Assembly (NCBI RefSeq): GCF_001302565.1
Contig: NZ_CP012750.1
Span: 3,286,001 to 3,350,000, forward strand
DNA length: 64,000 bases
Direction: 5' to 3'
Source of the DNA: Glutamicibacter halophytocola
Lineage (GTDB): Bacteria; Actinomycetota; Actinomycetes; Actinomycetales; Micrococcaceae
Shown here piece after piece: positions 43,145-52,076 of this stretch (position 1 is the first letter of the stretch; every line of letters starts with the position of its first letter). The position numbers were made by a program, and so were the translations under genes. The notes below the pieces were generated by a model that had not been told where the DNA came from, searched no databases, and worked only from the letters and a program-made list of their open reading frames with translations.

Positions 43145-43821
43145 TTTGCGAGGACTCGGTGCTGCTGCGCGAAGGGCTGGTGCGCCTGCTGGATCACAGC
43201 GGCCACCGCGTCGTCGCCGACCTGCCCGATGCCACCGGGCTGATGGACTTCCTGGGCTCGGCCACCTCCGAGGACTTCCCGCAGATCGCCATCTTGGATG
43301 TGCGGCTGCCGCCAAGCTACACCGATGAGGGCATCCGGGCGGCCTTGCAGATCCGCAAGGCCTACCCTGAGCTGCCGCTGCTGGTTCTCTCCCAATATGT
43401 GGAGGAACGCTACGCCTCGGAGCTGATCTCCACCCAGCCCGGGGCCATCGGCTACCTGCTCAAGGACCGCGTGGCCGATGTCAGCGAGTTCATCGCCTCG
43501 CTGGAACAGATCGCTGATGGCGGCACGATCCTGGACCAGGAAGTGGTGGCGCAGCTGTTGACCCGGCGGAACCACGACGACCGGATGCAGCGGCTGACCG
43601 ATAGGGAACGCAGCGTACTGGCCGCGCTGGCCGAAGGAAAATCCAATCAGGCGATTGCCGCCTTGCTCTTCCTCTCGGAAGCCAGCGTAGAAAAATACAT
43701 CACCTCCATCTTCCAAAAGCTCGGACTGGAAGCCGACGGAACGGGCAACCGGCGTGTGCTGGCCGCCCTGGCGCATATGCACAACCTGGGCACCAGCCAC
43801 ACAGACAGGAACGGATCATGA
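43132..43821 (+). CDS. LuxR-family response regulator
   Basis: A 229-residue regulator. The receiver domain has the acidic pair ED at 7-8, Asp56 in AILDVRLPPSYTDEG, and Lys in YLLKDRVAD. The LuxR-type HTH is at about 155-215 (LTDRERSVLAALAEGKSNQAIAALLFLSEASVEKYITSIFQKLGL). The receiver motif LPPSYTDEG is typical of regulators paired with putative-sensor kinases. It is coupled to the kinase upstream and to the DUF4097 gene downstream (ATGA overlap), so it probably controls its own operon. Confidence 0.92.
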   Translation: MRVLICEDSVLLREGLVRLLDHSGHRVVADLPDATGLMDFLGSATSEDFPQIAILDVRLPPSYTDEGIRAALQIRKAYPELPLLVLSQYVEERYASELISTQPGAIGYLLKDRVADVSEFIASLEQIADGGTILDQEVVAQLLTRRNHDDRMQRLTDRERSVLAALAEGKSNQAIAALLFLSEASVEKYITSIFQKLGLEADGTGNRRVLAALAHMHNLGTSHTDRNGS

Positions 43822-44693
43822 CTGACACGCAAACCACCCCAATGCCGCCGGTTCCTCCACAGCCCAACGGCAAGCCCCGGGGCAACGGCACGGCGCTGAA
43901 TATCATCCTTGCCGTGATCGGCGGCCTGGTGATCCTGACCGTGCTGATCAGCTCGGCACGCAGCGCCTTTGCCGCGCTGAGCCGGGATAACGCCACGCAG
44001 AGCGCCAGCGTCCAGGGGGTCACCGGCCTGCAAATCACCGCCAGCGCGGGAAGCTTCGATCTGCGCTTTGCCAAGATCCAGGAAGCCACCTTGGAGGTGG
44101 AGAGCACCAATTCCCGGGACTGGGAGCTGAAGCGCGAAGGCGGCAAGCTGGTTGTCGACTCCCCGGATTCCTGGGGCGACTGGTGCTTCTTCGGCTGCGG
44201 CTTTGATGAAAACACCGCCGTGCTGACCCTGCCCGAGTCAATGAACGATGGCAGCCTGGATGCGTCATTCGAACTCGCCGCCGGAGACTTCAACGCTGTC
44301 GGCTCCTACAAGAACCTGGAGATCGAGGTAGGCGCCGGTGCATTGGACATGACCGGGACGGCGCAGTCGGCCAAGGTCCAGCTGGGAGCGGGCCGGGCCG
44401 ACGTGTCTCTGGAAGATGTGCAAACAGCGGACTTCGACATTTCGGCAGGCCGGCTCTCGGGTGCCCTGTCCGGAACGGCACCGCAGAACATCACCGCCAA
44501 GGTCAGCGCAGGTTCCCTGGATCTTGAGCTTCCCGGCGGCACCTACGATGTGCGCCAGAGCGTTGAGGCCGGGGACGTGAGCAACCTGCTGGCCACGGAC
44601 ATGGACTCGCCGAACAAGATCTCGGTGGATGTATCAGCTGGCCATGCCACCTTGTACCCGCAGGACTCCGGCCCCGGCCCCTGGGACAACTAA
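43818..44693 (+). CDS. DUF4097 family membrane-anchored protein
   Basis: A 291-residue protein with a Pro-rich cytoplasmic start, one membrane helix at about residues 27-50 (LNIILAVIGGLVILTVLIS), and an extracellular domain of repeated short beta strands: ITASAGSFDLRF, EVGAGALDM, VQLGAGRADVSL, FDISAGRLSGAL, VSAGSLDLEL and VDVSAGHATLY. The recurring sAG-x-hxhxh unit is the DUF4097 right-handed beta-helix pattern. It is coupled to a two-component system, like LiaG-type proteins in cell-envelope stress loci. A hairpin terminator follows. Confidence 0.85.
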   Translation: MTDTQTTPMPPVPPQPNGKPRGNGTALNIILAVIGGLVILTVLISSARSAFAALSRDNATQSASVQGVTGLQITASAGSFDLRFAKIQEATLEVESTNSRDWELKREGGKLVVDSPDSWGDWCFFGCGFDENTAVLTLPESMNDGSLDASFELAAGDFNAVGSYKNLEIEVGAGALDMTGTAQSAKVQLGAGRADVSLEDVQTADFDISAGRLSGALSGTAPQNITAKVSAGSLDLELPGGTYDVRQSVEAGDVSNLLATDMDSPNKISVDVSAGHATLYPQDSGPGPWDN

Positions 44694-44748
44694 TCAGGAC
44701 CTGGCAAAACAGCGCGGGCTGCCAATGATCAAGAATCATCCACCAGGC

Positions 44749-44783
44749 CAGCGGGCGGCGGGAATTTTCCCGGCCGCCCGCTG
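44749..44783 (+). terminator. Terminator hairpin after the DUF4097 gene
   Basis: CAGCGGGCGGC pairs with GCCGCCCGCTG, and GGGA with TCCC inside, with one bulged base. It lies 56 bases after the stop codon. No T run follows directly. The remainder of 44694-45003 shows no gene. Confidence 0.7.
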
Positions 44784-45003
44784 TCGCGGGTTTAACAGGA
44801 TGCTGGGCAACTCAGACCGCGATCAGCAGAACTTCGCATCATGATCGGAATTGCCGTCCTGGCGAGACCCGAAAATCGGGATCTGCCAAGCGGAACAGCA
44901 TTTTGGTCTGAAGCTATCACGGTGTAGCACTCTTTTGTCTAGCAACCTCAGCCTCGCACCTGCCTGTGAAGAAGTTTTCGGCGATGCCGGCAAGCACCGG
45001 GTT

Positions 45004-45849
45004 TTACTGCCGTCTGATCGCTATCCCGCCATCGACGAGTGCATTGATGAGATCTTCTGCCAAGAACGCTACCGACAGGGAAACCTGCGAAGGATCACCG
45101 AGTCCAGCTTCAGCTCGACCGGCCATCATGGAACCAGCCGATTCTGGACCAGCCGCGAAATGCTCTCTGAGATAGACCAGAGCTTCCATGGTGGATTGCT
45201 GGCTCAATTCGTCGTTCAAAAGACTCAAAAACCGGTTCCGAAGTTCTGATGTTTCTACGCTTCGGAGTATTCGATACGAATCGTGGGCGTCTTTGTCGTT
45301 CGAGCGCATGGGAGTTTGAAGACGTTCGACGATCTTGTGAATTTTTGCCACTAGAAGCGCAGCTGGCCCCGCAACTTTTGCAGAAATCGACCGGTTGTCG
45401 GCAAGGTCCAGCGAGGTAATCTCTTGAACATCGAAGTCGACAAGTGTGGCTTCGATACCCCGTGTTTGCCGGGCTGAAAATTTATCATGAGGCGGGATGC
45501 TGACGCTTCGTCGACCCGACCCAGCCAGTTTCCGGGGAACCATCAGATCCACAGGGATCCCATCCTCACGCAGCCACGATCCGGGTTGAGCACTTGGCAA
45601 AAACCCTGCGCGCCGCATGGCTTGTTCGATTCGTGGATCGTCTTGCAGAAGACGTGGATCCAGCGAAAAATCGCTATCGTTCGTCGCCGGAGCCAGTGCG
45701 ACGTCAAGCTCCCCAGTGCGCAGGTAGACCGCCTGCGCGCCAATCACTACCAATGCATCGCGTTGGCCCTCCAGTGCTTGAAGCGCGTCTAACAGGCCTG
45801 CGCGCGCACGAACGAGAAGGCCATGAGAATCACCGCCATAAGGACTCAT
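45004..45849 (-). CDS. AbiEii-like nucleotidyltransferase (type IV toxin candidate)
   Basis: A 281-residue protein with the DNA polymerase beta-type nucleotidyltransferase core of AbiEii toxins. GAQAVYLRTGELDV is followed by the DxD pair at 58-60 in TNDSDFSLDP. A later AKIHKIVERL and KDAHDSYRILR match the Lys and K-D-x-x-D motifs of the family. AbiEii enzymes modify tRNA acceptor ends or otherwise stop growth in phage-infected cells. The start overlaps the upstream AbiEi-like gene by 20 bases, antitoxin first. The stretch looks poorer in G+C than its surroundings. Toxicity is inferred from family and context. Confidence 0.78.
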   Translation of the reverse strand: MSPYGGDSHGLLVRARAGLLDALQALEGQRDALVVIGAQAVYLRTGELDVALAPATNDSDFSLDPRLLQDDPRIEQAMRRAGFLPSAQPGSWLREDGIPVDLMVPRKLAGSGRRSVSIPPHDKFSARQTRGIEATLVDFDVQEITSLDLADNRSISAKVAGPAALLVAKIHKIVERLQTPMRSNDKDAHDSYRILRSVETSELRNRFLSLLNDELSQQSTMEALVYLREHFAAGPESAGSMMAGRAEAGLGDPSQVSLSVAFLAEDLINALVDGGIAIRRQ

Positions 45850-46918
45850 TGGCCGCCATCCATCTGATGAGTTCTTCTGCTTCGCCAGGAGCGCGCCCTG
45901 GACCGGTCAGGAGGTCCACGGCCACCTGCGTAGGCGCGGCAATGCTCAAGCCATCCTCCCGCTGGCGAGCACCGTCGGTCAACACTGAATAGGCTGGTTC
46001 TGCAAGCAAGACATTTGCTCCCGAGTCCGTAGCGCGCAATCCCCAACGTTGGGCAATTTCGGATGGGTTCTGCGCATAGGCCATCAGAGATCGGGATGGC
46101 GCATAGGGGGCCCACGCCTGGGCAGCGACGGACCCGGTAACCGCGTACGTACTGGGATCGGTTGCCAAGGCCAAGCCGATTGCGCTCTCAATGCCTCGTG
46201 GAGCAATCCATTGCGTGACAACGTTTGTAGCAAGAAACTCGTAATCGAGGGACCATCTGCGCAGGAGTGGTTCCCACGCGGGGATTCCAATAGTCGAGTC
46301 GTCGTTGCGCACCAGCAAGGCTTCCGATTCCAGGAACTCAACCACCCTGTATGCGGAGCCAGTGGACGTACGGGCGGCGGTGGCCAGCTGCCTCATTCGC
46401 CAAGGCCCGGGCGCATCAAGCAATGTACGGGCCACGCGTGCGGCGGGTTCGCCTTTCAGATTGCCTCGCGGACGGCCAGGTCCACGCCATGGATCCAGGT
46501 CCAATCCTCGATCGGCAATGAATAAAGCTGGTGCATCGGAACGAATGTAGATGTTGCCCGTCGCGTCAACGTAGGAAATTCCCGAATCTGCGAGCTTGTT
46601 GCGCACCGAAGGCGATAGGTAGCGGGCAGCGACTAGCCCTATGTCCCATGCCCCCACGCTCTGCCCGGAAACCAATTGTTCCGTTAGCTGTGCGACATTT
46701 CGCGGATCAATTACGCTCTTGGTGTTAACGGCAATGCGAGCAGATTCTCCGGCAGGACTGGAGAATCGCATCAGGGCGTCAACCGCCGTCGCTGAGCTAG
46801 CCGTTTGCGGCTTGTCCACTGTCCAACCAGCAGGAAGCCGCTCTTCAAGAGCACGCTTCAATCCCTGGATGAGCATGCGCTCGGTGACCTGCTTGGGAAG
46901 CTCCCGGGCTGTTGACAT
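45830..46918 (-). CDS. AbiEi-like antitoxin / transcriptional regulator
   Basis: A 362-residue protein. The central RMRQLATAARTSTGSAYRVVEFLESEALLVRND is a winged helix, followed by a C-terminal domain typical of AbiEi-type antitoxins. The N-terminal half contains AARYLSPSVRNKLADSGISYVDATGNIYIRSDAPALFIADRG, a motif shared by actinobacterial AbiEi relatives. It would bind its promoter and neutralise the nucleotidyltransferase encoded behind it. ATG 46918 is used; a TTG at 46945 in frame has little support, and no good ribosome site is visible. Confidence 0.75.
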   Translation of the reverse strand: MSTARELPKQVTERMLIQGLKRALEERLPAGWTVDKPQTASSATAVDALMRFSSPAGESARIAVNTKSVIDPRNVAQLTEQLVSGQSVGAWDIGLVAARYLSPSVRNKLADSGISYVDATGNIYIRSDAPALFIADRGLDLDPWRGPGRPRGNLKGEPAARVARTLLDAPGPWRMRQLATAARTSTGSAYRVVEFLESEALLVRNDDSTIGIPAWEPLLRRWSLDYEFLATNVVTQWIAPRGIESAIGLALATDPSTYAVTGSVAAQAWAPYAPSRSLMAYAQNPSEIAQRWGLRATDSGANVLLAEPAYSVLTDGARQREDGLSIAAPTQVAVDLLTGPGRAPGEAEELIRWMAANESLWR

Positions 46919-46976
46919 GTTCAGATAATAGCATCTCTCCGTCAACGACGGAACAGTCTAGTTTTCTGAACAAAAA

Positions 46977-47025
46977 GCTCCCGCAGAACTTCGCGCTGAT
47001 TTCCCAGCGAGTGTTCTACGGGAGC
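46977..47025 (-). terminator. Intrinsic terminator of the PspA-family gene
   Basis: GCTCCCG...CGGGAGC outer arms enclose further imperfect pairing (AGAAC/GTTCT, CTG/CAG). On the minus strand the hairpin is followed by TTTTTG, a proper T run. It starts 21 bases after the stop codon of the gene at 47046. Confidence 0.8.
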
Positions 47026-47045
47026 GTTTAAGAGGTCTACGAGGA

Positions 47046-47873
47046 CTAGGCCTGCTTGTTCTTCAGCGCGGCCAACCGTGCCTCAACCTCGGAAAGATCA
47101 GGTGCTGCGGCTTCCAGCTCTGGGCCGGCTGGTGCCTGCTCGATGACGTCTTCCGGATTGTTGCTGGACTTCAAGGCCGCCAACCGGGCGTCAACCTCGG
47201 AGGCAGCCCCCAGATCCTCAAGCTGGGCGAACTGCGCATCAAGCGATGAGGAAGCCAGTTCCTGGGCGCCTCGGACCTTGGCCTCGTCCTGGCGGATCTT
47301 CTGCTCAAAACGGCTGATCTCGCTGGATGGATCGCTGAAGTCCAAGGCCTTCATGGTGTCCATCATCTGCGTCTGGGTCTTGGCATTGCGGGCACGAGCC
47401 ACCAGCTCATCGCGCTTGGCTACCAGCTCTTGGCGCTTGGACTGCATGGAATTCAAGCCGGTCTTGAGCTTGTCGACCACTTCGCGCTGGCTGGTGACGG
47501 TGGACTGCAGCGAGGCAGCTTTCTTCTCCGCCGACATCTGGCGCTGGATGGCGACGGTGGCCAGCTGGTTGAATTTCTGCTGGTTGGAAGCGTCCCCGGC
47601 AGCGGCATATTCGTCCGCCTTGTTCGAGGCAGCCACAGCCTTGGTGCCCCATTCGGTGGCTTCCTGGCTCAGCTTGGCCAGGTCGTCCTCGGCCATCCGC
47701 AGATTGCCGATGGTCTGGGCAACAGCCTGCTCAGCCTGGGCAATGTTGTTGGTGTAATCGCGGACCGTCTGGTCCAGCATCTTCTTTGGATCCTCGAGGG
47801 CGTCCAGTGCCGCGTTGGCGTTGGCCTTGCCGATACCGAAAATTCGAGCCCAAATTGAGCGTTTCTGTGCCAT
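47046..47873 (-). CDS. PspA/IM30 family protein
   Basis: A 275-residue, almost wholly helical coiled-coil protein. The N-terminus (MAQKRSIWARIFGIGKANANAALDALEDPKKMLDQTVRDY) is the amphipathic helix plus the first hairpin of the PspA/IM30/Vipp1 (ESCRT-III-like) family, which polymerises on membranes to limit leakage under stress. The tail has two similar segments (EVDARLAALKSSN and EVEARLAALKNKQ). It stands alone with its own terminator. No PspB or PspC partner is present, as is normal in Actinobacteria. Confidence 0.93.
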   Translation of the reverse strand: MAQKRSIWARIFGIGKANANAALDALEDPKKMLDQTVRDYTNNIAQAEQAVAQTIGNLRMAEDDLAKLSQEATEWGTKAVAASNKADEYAAAGDASNQQKFNQLATVAIQRQMSAEKKAASLQSTVTSQREVVDKLKTGLNSMQSKRQELVAKRDELVARARNAKTQTQMMDTMKALDFSDPSSEISRFEQKIRQDEAKVRGAQELASSSLDAQFAQLEDLGAASEVDARLAALKSSNNPEDVIEQAPAGPELEAAAPDLSEVEARLAALKNKQA

Positions 47874-47955
47874 GGTGCGTCCCCTTCATCGTCCTTTGCT
47901 TAAAAGCTTAGGGGAAGAGCGCCTGCCTCAATAACCGAGGGTTGTTTCGATGAAC

Positions 47956-48675
47956 TCAGGCGTCGAAGTGTCGCAGGTAGCGCCCTGGCGCATCGAGGAA
48001 CAAGCGCCAGTTGCTGACCATTTCCAATTCGTCATAACTTGCCGGGCGAATCCCCCACTGGCCGATTTCATAGATTTTTGCCTGCGGCAGCGAGACAAGA
48101 ATAGGCGAATGGGTGGAAAGGATGACTTGGGATCCGCTGCGCAACAGATCGGAAATGTGCGAAAGCAGCATCAGGCAGCCGTTGAAGGAAAGTGCTGATT
48201 CAGCTTCGTCGAATACCCAAAGGCCGTTGACGCTGGAGCGTTCAGTGAAGAACTCGATGAAGGATTCGCCATGGCTTTGGAAATTGTGCTTGCCGCGCGA
48301 GCCAATGGACCCCAGATAGGCGAAGAGCCCGTGCATGGTTTCGGCCCGCAAGAAGACTCCGGCCTTGGAAGCGCCAGCGCCGCGTTCCAGCTGCAGGTGC
48401 GATGACAAGCCTGATTCGGTCATTTGGGTTTGGTGCATGGAGTTGCGGGTTCCGCCCTCGGGATTCAGCCCGAAAGCTCCGGCGATGCCTTCAACCAGCG
48501 TTGATTTTCCGGCCCCGTTTTCCCCGACCAGCACTGTCAGCTGCCCCAGTTCCAGTCCTTCATCAAGGACCTGGCGCACCGCCGGGATCTGGGCCGCCCA
48601 ATCGGTGCGGTCCATGGGTGCTTTGGGATGCTCGGCGATACGGCGCACCGGCAAGGAATCAAAGAACGCGTTCAT
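47956..48675 (-). CDS. Small AAA-type ATPase (ABC/SMC-like, AAA_15/21 group)
   Basis: A 239-residue stand-alone ATPase. Walker A is GENGAGKS at 51-58, Walker B is LWVFDEAESAL with the catalytic acid, and the switch region is VILSTHSPIL. It belongs to the group of ABC-like ATPases without membrane domains that includes OLD- and anti-phage-associated proteins. Single-gene members are also common without known function. ATG 48675 is preceded by GGGG; the frame stays open to 48888, but that extension is Cys/Pro-rich and unconserved. It neighbours a broken Abi gene and an AbiE-like pair. Confidence 0.82.
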   Translation of the reverse strand: MNAFFDSLPVRRIAEHPKAPMDRTDWAAQIPAVRQVLDEGLELGQLTVLVGENGAGKSTLVEGIAGAFGLNPEGGTRNSMHQTQMTESGLSSHLQLERGAGASKAGVFLRAETMHGLFAYLGSIGSRGKHNFQSHGESFIEFFTERSSVNGLWVFDEAESALSFNGCLMLLSHISDLLRSGSQVILSTHSPILVSLPQAKIYEIGQWGIRPASYDELEMVSNWRLFLDAPGRYLRHFDA

Positions 48676-48826
48676 GCCCCAGAGAGTATCAGCCCCGCAC
48701 GACAGGACGAGTTGCTGGTCGTACGGGGCTGGGTCTGCATCTTGCGGGCCCAGTCCACATTCGTTACCAGCATATGGAGGTTGGCGCTGGATGAGTGCAC
48801 GATCTGCCGCATGACATAGGCCAGCG

Positions 48827-49502
48827 TTATTTGGGTCGTTTCGACAGGATAAGTGGCACATCGCTTTCAACATTGATCCAGTGCCCAAAATCTGGATGTA
48901 TATAACCGGCCAAGGCTACGAGGTCCTCAAACCTTTGCTCTAGGTCTGAGGTCCAGATTCGATGGTGATGCCCAATCCTGTTTCGCAGGTCTCGTAGTGC
49001 GCCAACTTTGGAGCTGACTAGCAGTTGATTGCGTCCTTTCATATATGGGAAAGCCCCAGCGAGGTCCGGCCAGAGGAACATCTGACCTTTTGAAACCATT
49101 TGGTGCCAGAAGCCGAACGAGATTTCAGAGATAATCTGCCCCGGGGCCAAAGGCATACGGTTCCTACGCACACGAGAAATAGCTAATTCAATATCGGCAT
49201 ATGGATAAGCATGAGCTCGGTGTCCCTTGCCTGAGTCGCGTCCTAGCTCCCTGGACTCATCGAAAATCCAATTTCCTGGTCGTCCTTTTGCCTCATGCCG
49301 TAAATTCATCTGTCGGTCAATGGCATTTCTCATCCCACTTCTAGGTGGCCTAGGGATTCCCAAAATGCGGCGGAGATATCGGAGTTCCATCTATAAAGAA
49401 GCATTGCCTGGCTTTGAACGTCATGGCATTCAATTAGATAGTGCTTGAGACGTGCTGCTCCAAAGTGAAACTCGTAAAAGTCTCAGGATTGCAGACGGCC
49501 AT
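48827..49502 (-). pseudogene. Abi/HEPN-type abortive-infection protein gene, frameshifted
   Basis: The C-terminal part (from MRNAIDRQMN at 49333 to 48827) has the Abi features EISFGFWHQMV, LWPDLAGAFP and the HEPN RNase motif LRNRIGHHH. The expected N-terminal part lies in a different frame at 49482-49336: RLKHYLIECHD, LLYRWNSDISAAFWESLGHLEV. The two frames meet at GTGGGATG (49338-49331), where one base is missing relative to an intact E-V-x-M-R-N-A-I junction. A likely original start, ATG 49502 with GAGGTGG upstream, is in a third frame, so a second single-base loss lies between about 49485 and 49450. The gene is therefore broken twice, or the sequence has indel errors. Confidence 0.75.
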
Positions 49503-49862
49503 CGATACCCACCTCGTCTAGAATTGAAGAGAACATCCCGGAACCGTCCCTGTAGTCTTTTCAATAGACCGATCACACGGCCGGGATTCTGCTTTTAATT
49601 CATGTTCTCAGGGTTATGACCCTTTGATCGGGGCAAGCCTCAAATTGTGGGCATAAATAGCCCTGAATGGTTTCAACGCCGTTTTGAACTGGCACCACGG
49701 ATCTGCACTGCGTTCTCCTCAGATATTTCGGCCGGGGCGTGGCTCGATCATGCTGTGGCTATGTGTCAGCCTCCGAAATCAGCAGCGCCGCTTGCTCCAT
49801 GCATTTCTCATGGGGCAAGCGGTGCTGAGAGATAATCCTACGTGTCAGATTCTCACGTCAGA
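49503..49862. other. Intergenic stretch without a supported gene
   Basis: About 360 bases lie between the broken Abi gene and the hydroxylase gene end. It looks richer in A+T than the flanking genes and has a short AGGGT-TATG-ACCCT hairpin near 49613. The upstream part contains the ribosome site of the broken gene. I see no coding signal in the remainder. Confidence 0.4.
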
Positions 49863-51770
49863 TCAGGAATTGCTACCGCTTACCGGCAGCATATTCCCGG
49901 CGAAGAACTCGCTGATTTCCTCACGAGCATCCAGCGGGAAGATGCCAGCAACATACTGGTCCGGTCGGACAATTACGATGGCGCCGTCCTTGCTGATCTC
50001 GCGGTCGCGGAAGATATCGCGTCCGTGGCCGGCAGCGAAAACCTGGTTGATATCGTGCAGTCCGTAGGGGACCTTCAGCGGCTGGAAGATCTTCGGCACG
50101 TCGTGCAGCTCTACCTCGGTGTAGTCCTGCTGGTAGATGGCCTTGGCATCAAAGACCGCATCCTGATCCACCCCGGCTGGAGTGTAGCGGTTGCGCGGGG
50201 ACGCTGGATCCTTTTCCCACCAGGCCGCGAAGTCGGCCATGGCGGTGCCTTCCAAGGCAGGAGCTGCAGCATCGGCGAAGGCGTAGACCCGCCACCGTCC
50301 ATCGGCCTCATGGAAGTGGCCCAGATGGCGCCAGCGGTTATCGGAACGACGGATCACTTCGGCCGATTTGAAGCGCTTGCCTATCGGGAAGCCGGGTGCC
50401 AGGTCCTGGTGCTCCAGCCCGGTGGTGATGGCCGATTCGGTGTACTGGGTCATGAAGCCGGCAGGGAATTCCTGGGTCTTGGTGTAGTACTTCTCCAGTT
50501 CGTCCGGGTCTTCCCAGTCATCTACGGACTTGGCCATCAGGGTCGACCATTCCTTGTCGAAGTCGATGAGGTTCTGTGCGATGACCTTGCGCTCCTCGGC
50601 GTAGGTATCCAGCAGCGCGTCCGGGGCGCGGCCTTCGAGCACGGCGGCCAGCTTCCAGCCGAGGTTAAAGCCGTCCTGGATGGACACGTTCATGCCCTGG
50701 CCGGCCTTGGCCGAGTGGGTGTGGCAGGCGTCGCCCATGATGAAAGCCCGGGCGCAGCGGGTGCCGCGCTCGTGGTCTTCCACATCGTCGAAGCCGTCGG
50801 TGATGCGGTGGGCGACCTCGTAGACCGAGAACCAGGCGACGTTCTTCACGTCCATGGTGTAAGGGTGGATGATGCGATTGGCGGTGGCCACGATCTCTTC
50901 CACCGGGGTGTTGCGGATGGCCCCGGCGTCTTCCGCGGTCAGTTCGCCCAGGTCCACGTAGAAGCGGACCAGATAGCCGCCTTCGCGCGGGATGAGCAGG
51001 ATGTTGCCCGCCTCATGGGACTGGATGGAGCACTTGACCTGGATGTCCGGGAAGTCGGTGTTGACCATGACGTCCATGACTCCCCAGGCATGCAGGGCCG
51101 CGTCGCCGTGCAGCTTGTGGCCCAGCGAGCGGCGCACCTGGCTGCGGGCACCGTCGCCGCCGACCAGGTATTTGGCCTTCACGGTGCGTTCTTCGCCAGC
51201 GCGTTCTCCGGCCACGTACTTGATGTGCGCGGAGACCGGGTATTCGGCGCCAGGGTCGATCTCGCAACCGAGGTATTCCACCCCGTAGTCCGGAGTGACC
51301 TTGCCCGGGGCGCGTTCGGCGTCGCGCAGGAAGTAGTCCAGGATGCGCGACTGGTTCACGTAGATATGCGGGAATTCGCTCATCCCGGTGGCATCGTCGG
51401 CGGCGCGCGAGTGGCGCTTGATGTTCGCCGGGTTTTCGGGATCCGGGGTCCAGAAGCACATCTCGACATTGCGGTAGGCCTCTTCGATGACCTCGTTGGC
51501 AAAGCCGAAGGCCTGGAAGGTTTCCACCGAGCGGGCCTGGATGCCATCGGCCTGGCCAACTTCCAGCCGGCCCGGGCGCATTTCGATGGCGCGCACGTTG
51601 ATGCTGGGGAAACGGGAGAGCTGCGCGGTCACCACGGAGGCAGCCGGTCCGGTGCCGACAATCAGTACATCCATTTCGTCGGGAATTTCTGCTGCCCGGT
51701 TGATCCCGTAGCCGGCGGCTTCCTTGACGCGTGGATCTCCCGAGACGTATCCCCGGTGGTGAATCTGCAT
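49863..51770 (-). CDS. FAD-dependent aromatic hydroxylase (3-hydroxybenzoate 4-monooxygenase / phenol hydroxylase type)
   Basis: A 635-residue class A flavoprotein monooxygenase. It has GTGPAAS in the N-terminal FAD motif, VGGDGARSQVRRSLG as the DG motif, and GDACHTHSAKAGQGMNVSIQDGFNLGWKLA as the GD motif. A C-terminal thioredoxin-like dimerisation domain (about 450-635) ends with the Y-x-x-G-IFPLD type tail. Length and motifs match MobA-type 3-hydroxybenzoate 4-hydroxylase, which gives protocatechuate. ATG 51770 is preceded by AGGAG. It is divergent from an NCS1 permease gene with a strong inverted repeat between them and an IclR gene beyond the permease. No ring-cleavage genes are in the window. 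Confidence 0.88.
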   Translation of the reverse strand: MQIHHRGYVSGDPRVKEAAGYGINRAAEIPDEMDVLIVGTGPAASVVTAQLSRFPSINVRAIEMRPGRLEVGQADGIQARSVETFQAFGFANEVIEEAYRNVEMCFWTPDPENPANIKRHSRAADDATGMSEFPHIYVNQSRILDYFLRDAERAPGKVTPDYGVEYLGCEIDPGAEYPVSAHIKYVAGERAGEERTVKAKYLVGGDGARSQVRRSLGHKLHGDAALHAWGVMDVMVNTDFPDIQVKCSIQSHEAGNILLIPREGGYLVRFYVDLGELTAEDAGAIRNTPVEEIVATANRIIHPYTMDVKNVAWFSVYEVAHRITDGFDDVEDHERGTRCARAFIMGDACHTHSAKAGQGMNVSIQDGFNLGWKLAAVLEGRAPDALLDTYAEERKVIAQNLIDFDKEWSTLMAKSVDDWEDPDELEKYYTKTQEFPAGFMTQYTESAITTGLEHQDLAPGFPIGKRFKSAEVIRRSDNRWRHLGHFHEADGRWRVYAFADAAAPALEGTAMADFAAWWEKDPASPRNRYTPAGVDQDAVFDAKAIYQQDYTEVELHDVPKIFQPLKVPYGLHDINQVFAAGHGRDIFRDREISKDGAIVIVRPDQYVAGIFPLDAREEISEFFAGNMLPVSGSNS

Positions 51771-51806
51771 GGTGTGACTCCTAGGTCCGTGCCACAAAAC
51801 TTCATT

Positions 51807-51843
51807 GTCTCTATAGTTGCGACACTGTTCTAACTATAGAAAC
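51807..51843. promoter_or_regulatory. IclR-type inverted repeat upstream of the aromatic hydroxylase
   Basis: GTCTCTATAGTT (51807-51818) and AACTATAGAAAC (51832-51843) are reverse complements with one mismatch, and the inner nine bases match exactly. The spacer is 13 bases. It lies 37 bases upstream of the hydroxylase start. It is a likely site for the IclR-family protein encoded at 53970-54638. Confidence 0.7.
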
Positions 51844-52076
51844 AAGTGTAGCTTTACTTGCCCCTCGCGCACCATGGCCAGCGGCATTTTTCTGCGATGC
51901 CACAAATGATAGGTGAACTGAACTGGGAAAACAGGTGCGCCCAAGGATCTGAAATCATCTTCACAGGGCCACTTCAATTCCCATGTAACCCCCGGTTCAC
52001 GCGGTGAGATCCTGTTTACCTGCCGGACACAGAACGGCCGAGGCCGGTGAAACATGCGCTCACTAGGCTGATGCAC

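Noticed and set aside
44868..44880. CCCGA-AAA-TCGGG small hairpin upstream of the AbiE-like pair's end
   Set aside because: Only a 5-base stem without a T run; too weak to call as a terminator.
48827..49390. Abi-like gene called as an intact 187-residue protein from ATG 49390
   Set aside because: The first 19 residues are out of frame; the true N-terminal sequence is readable in another frame upstream, so the gene is treated as broken.
49842..51833. 663-codon open frame on the plus strand opposite the aromatic hydroxylase
   Set aside because: It is exactly antisense to a gene with clear FAD motifs, is rich in Val/Gly/His/Asp as antisense frames of high-G+C genes are, and has no recognisable domain.
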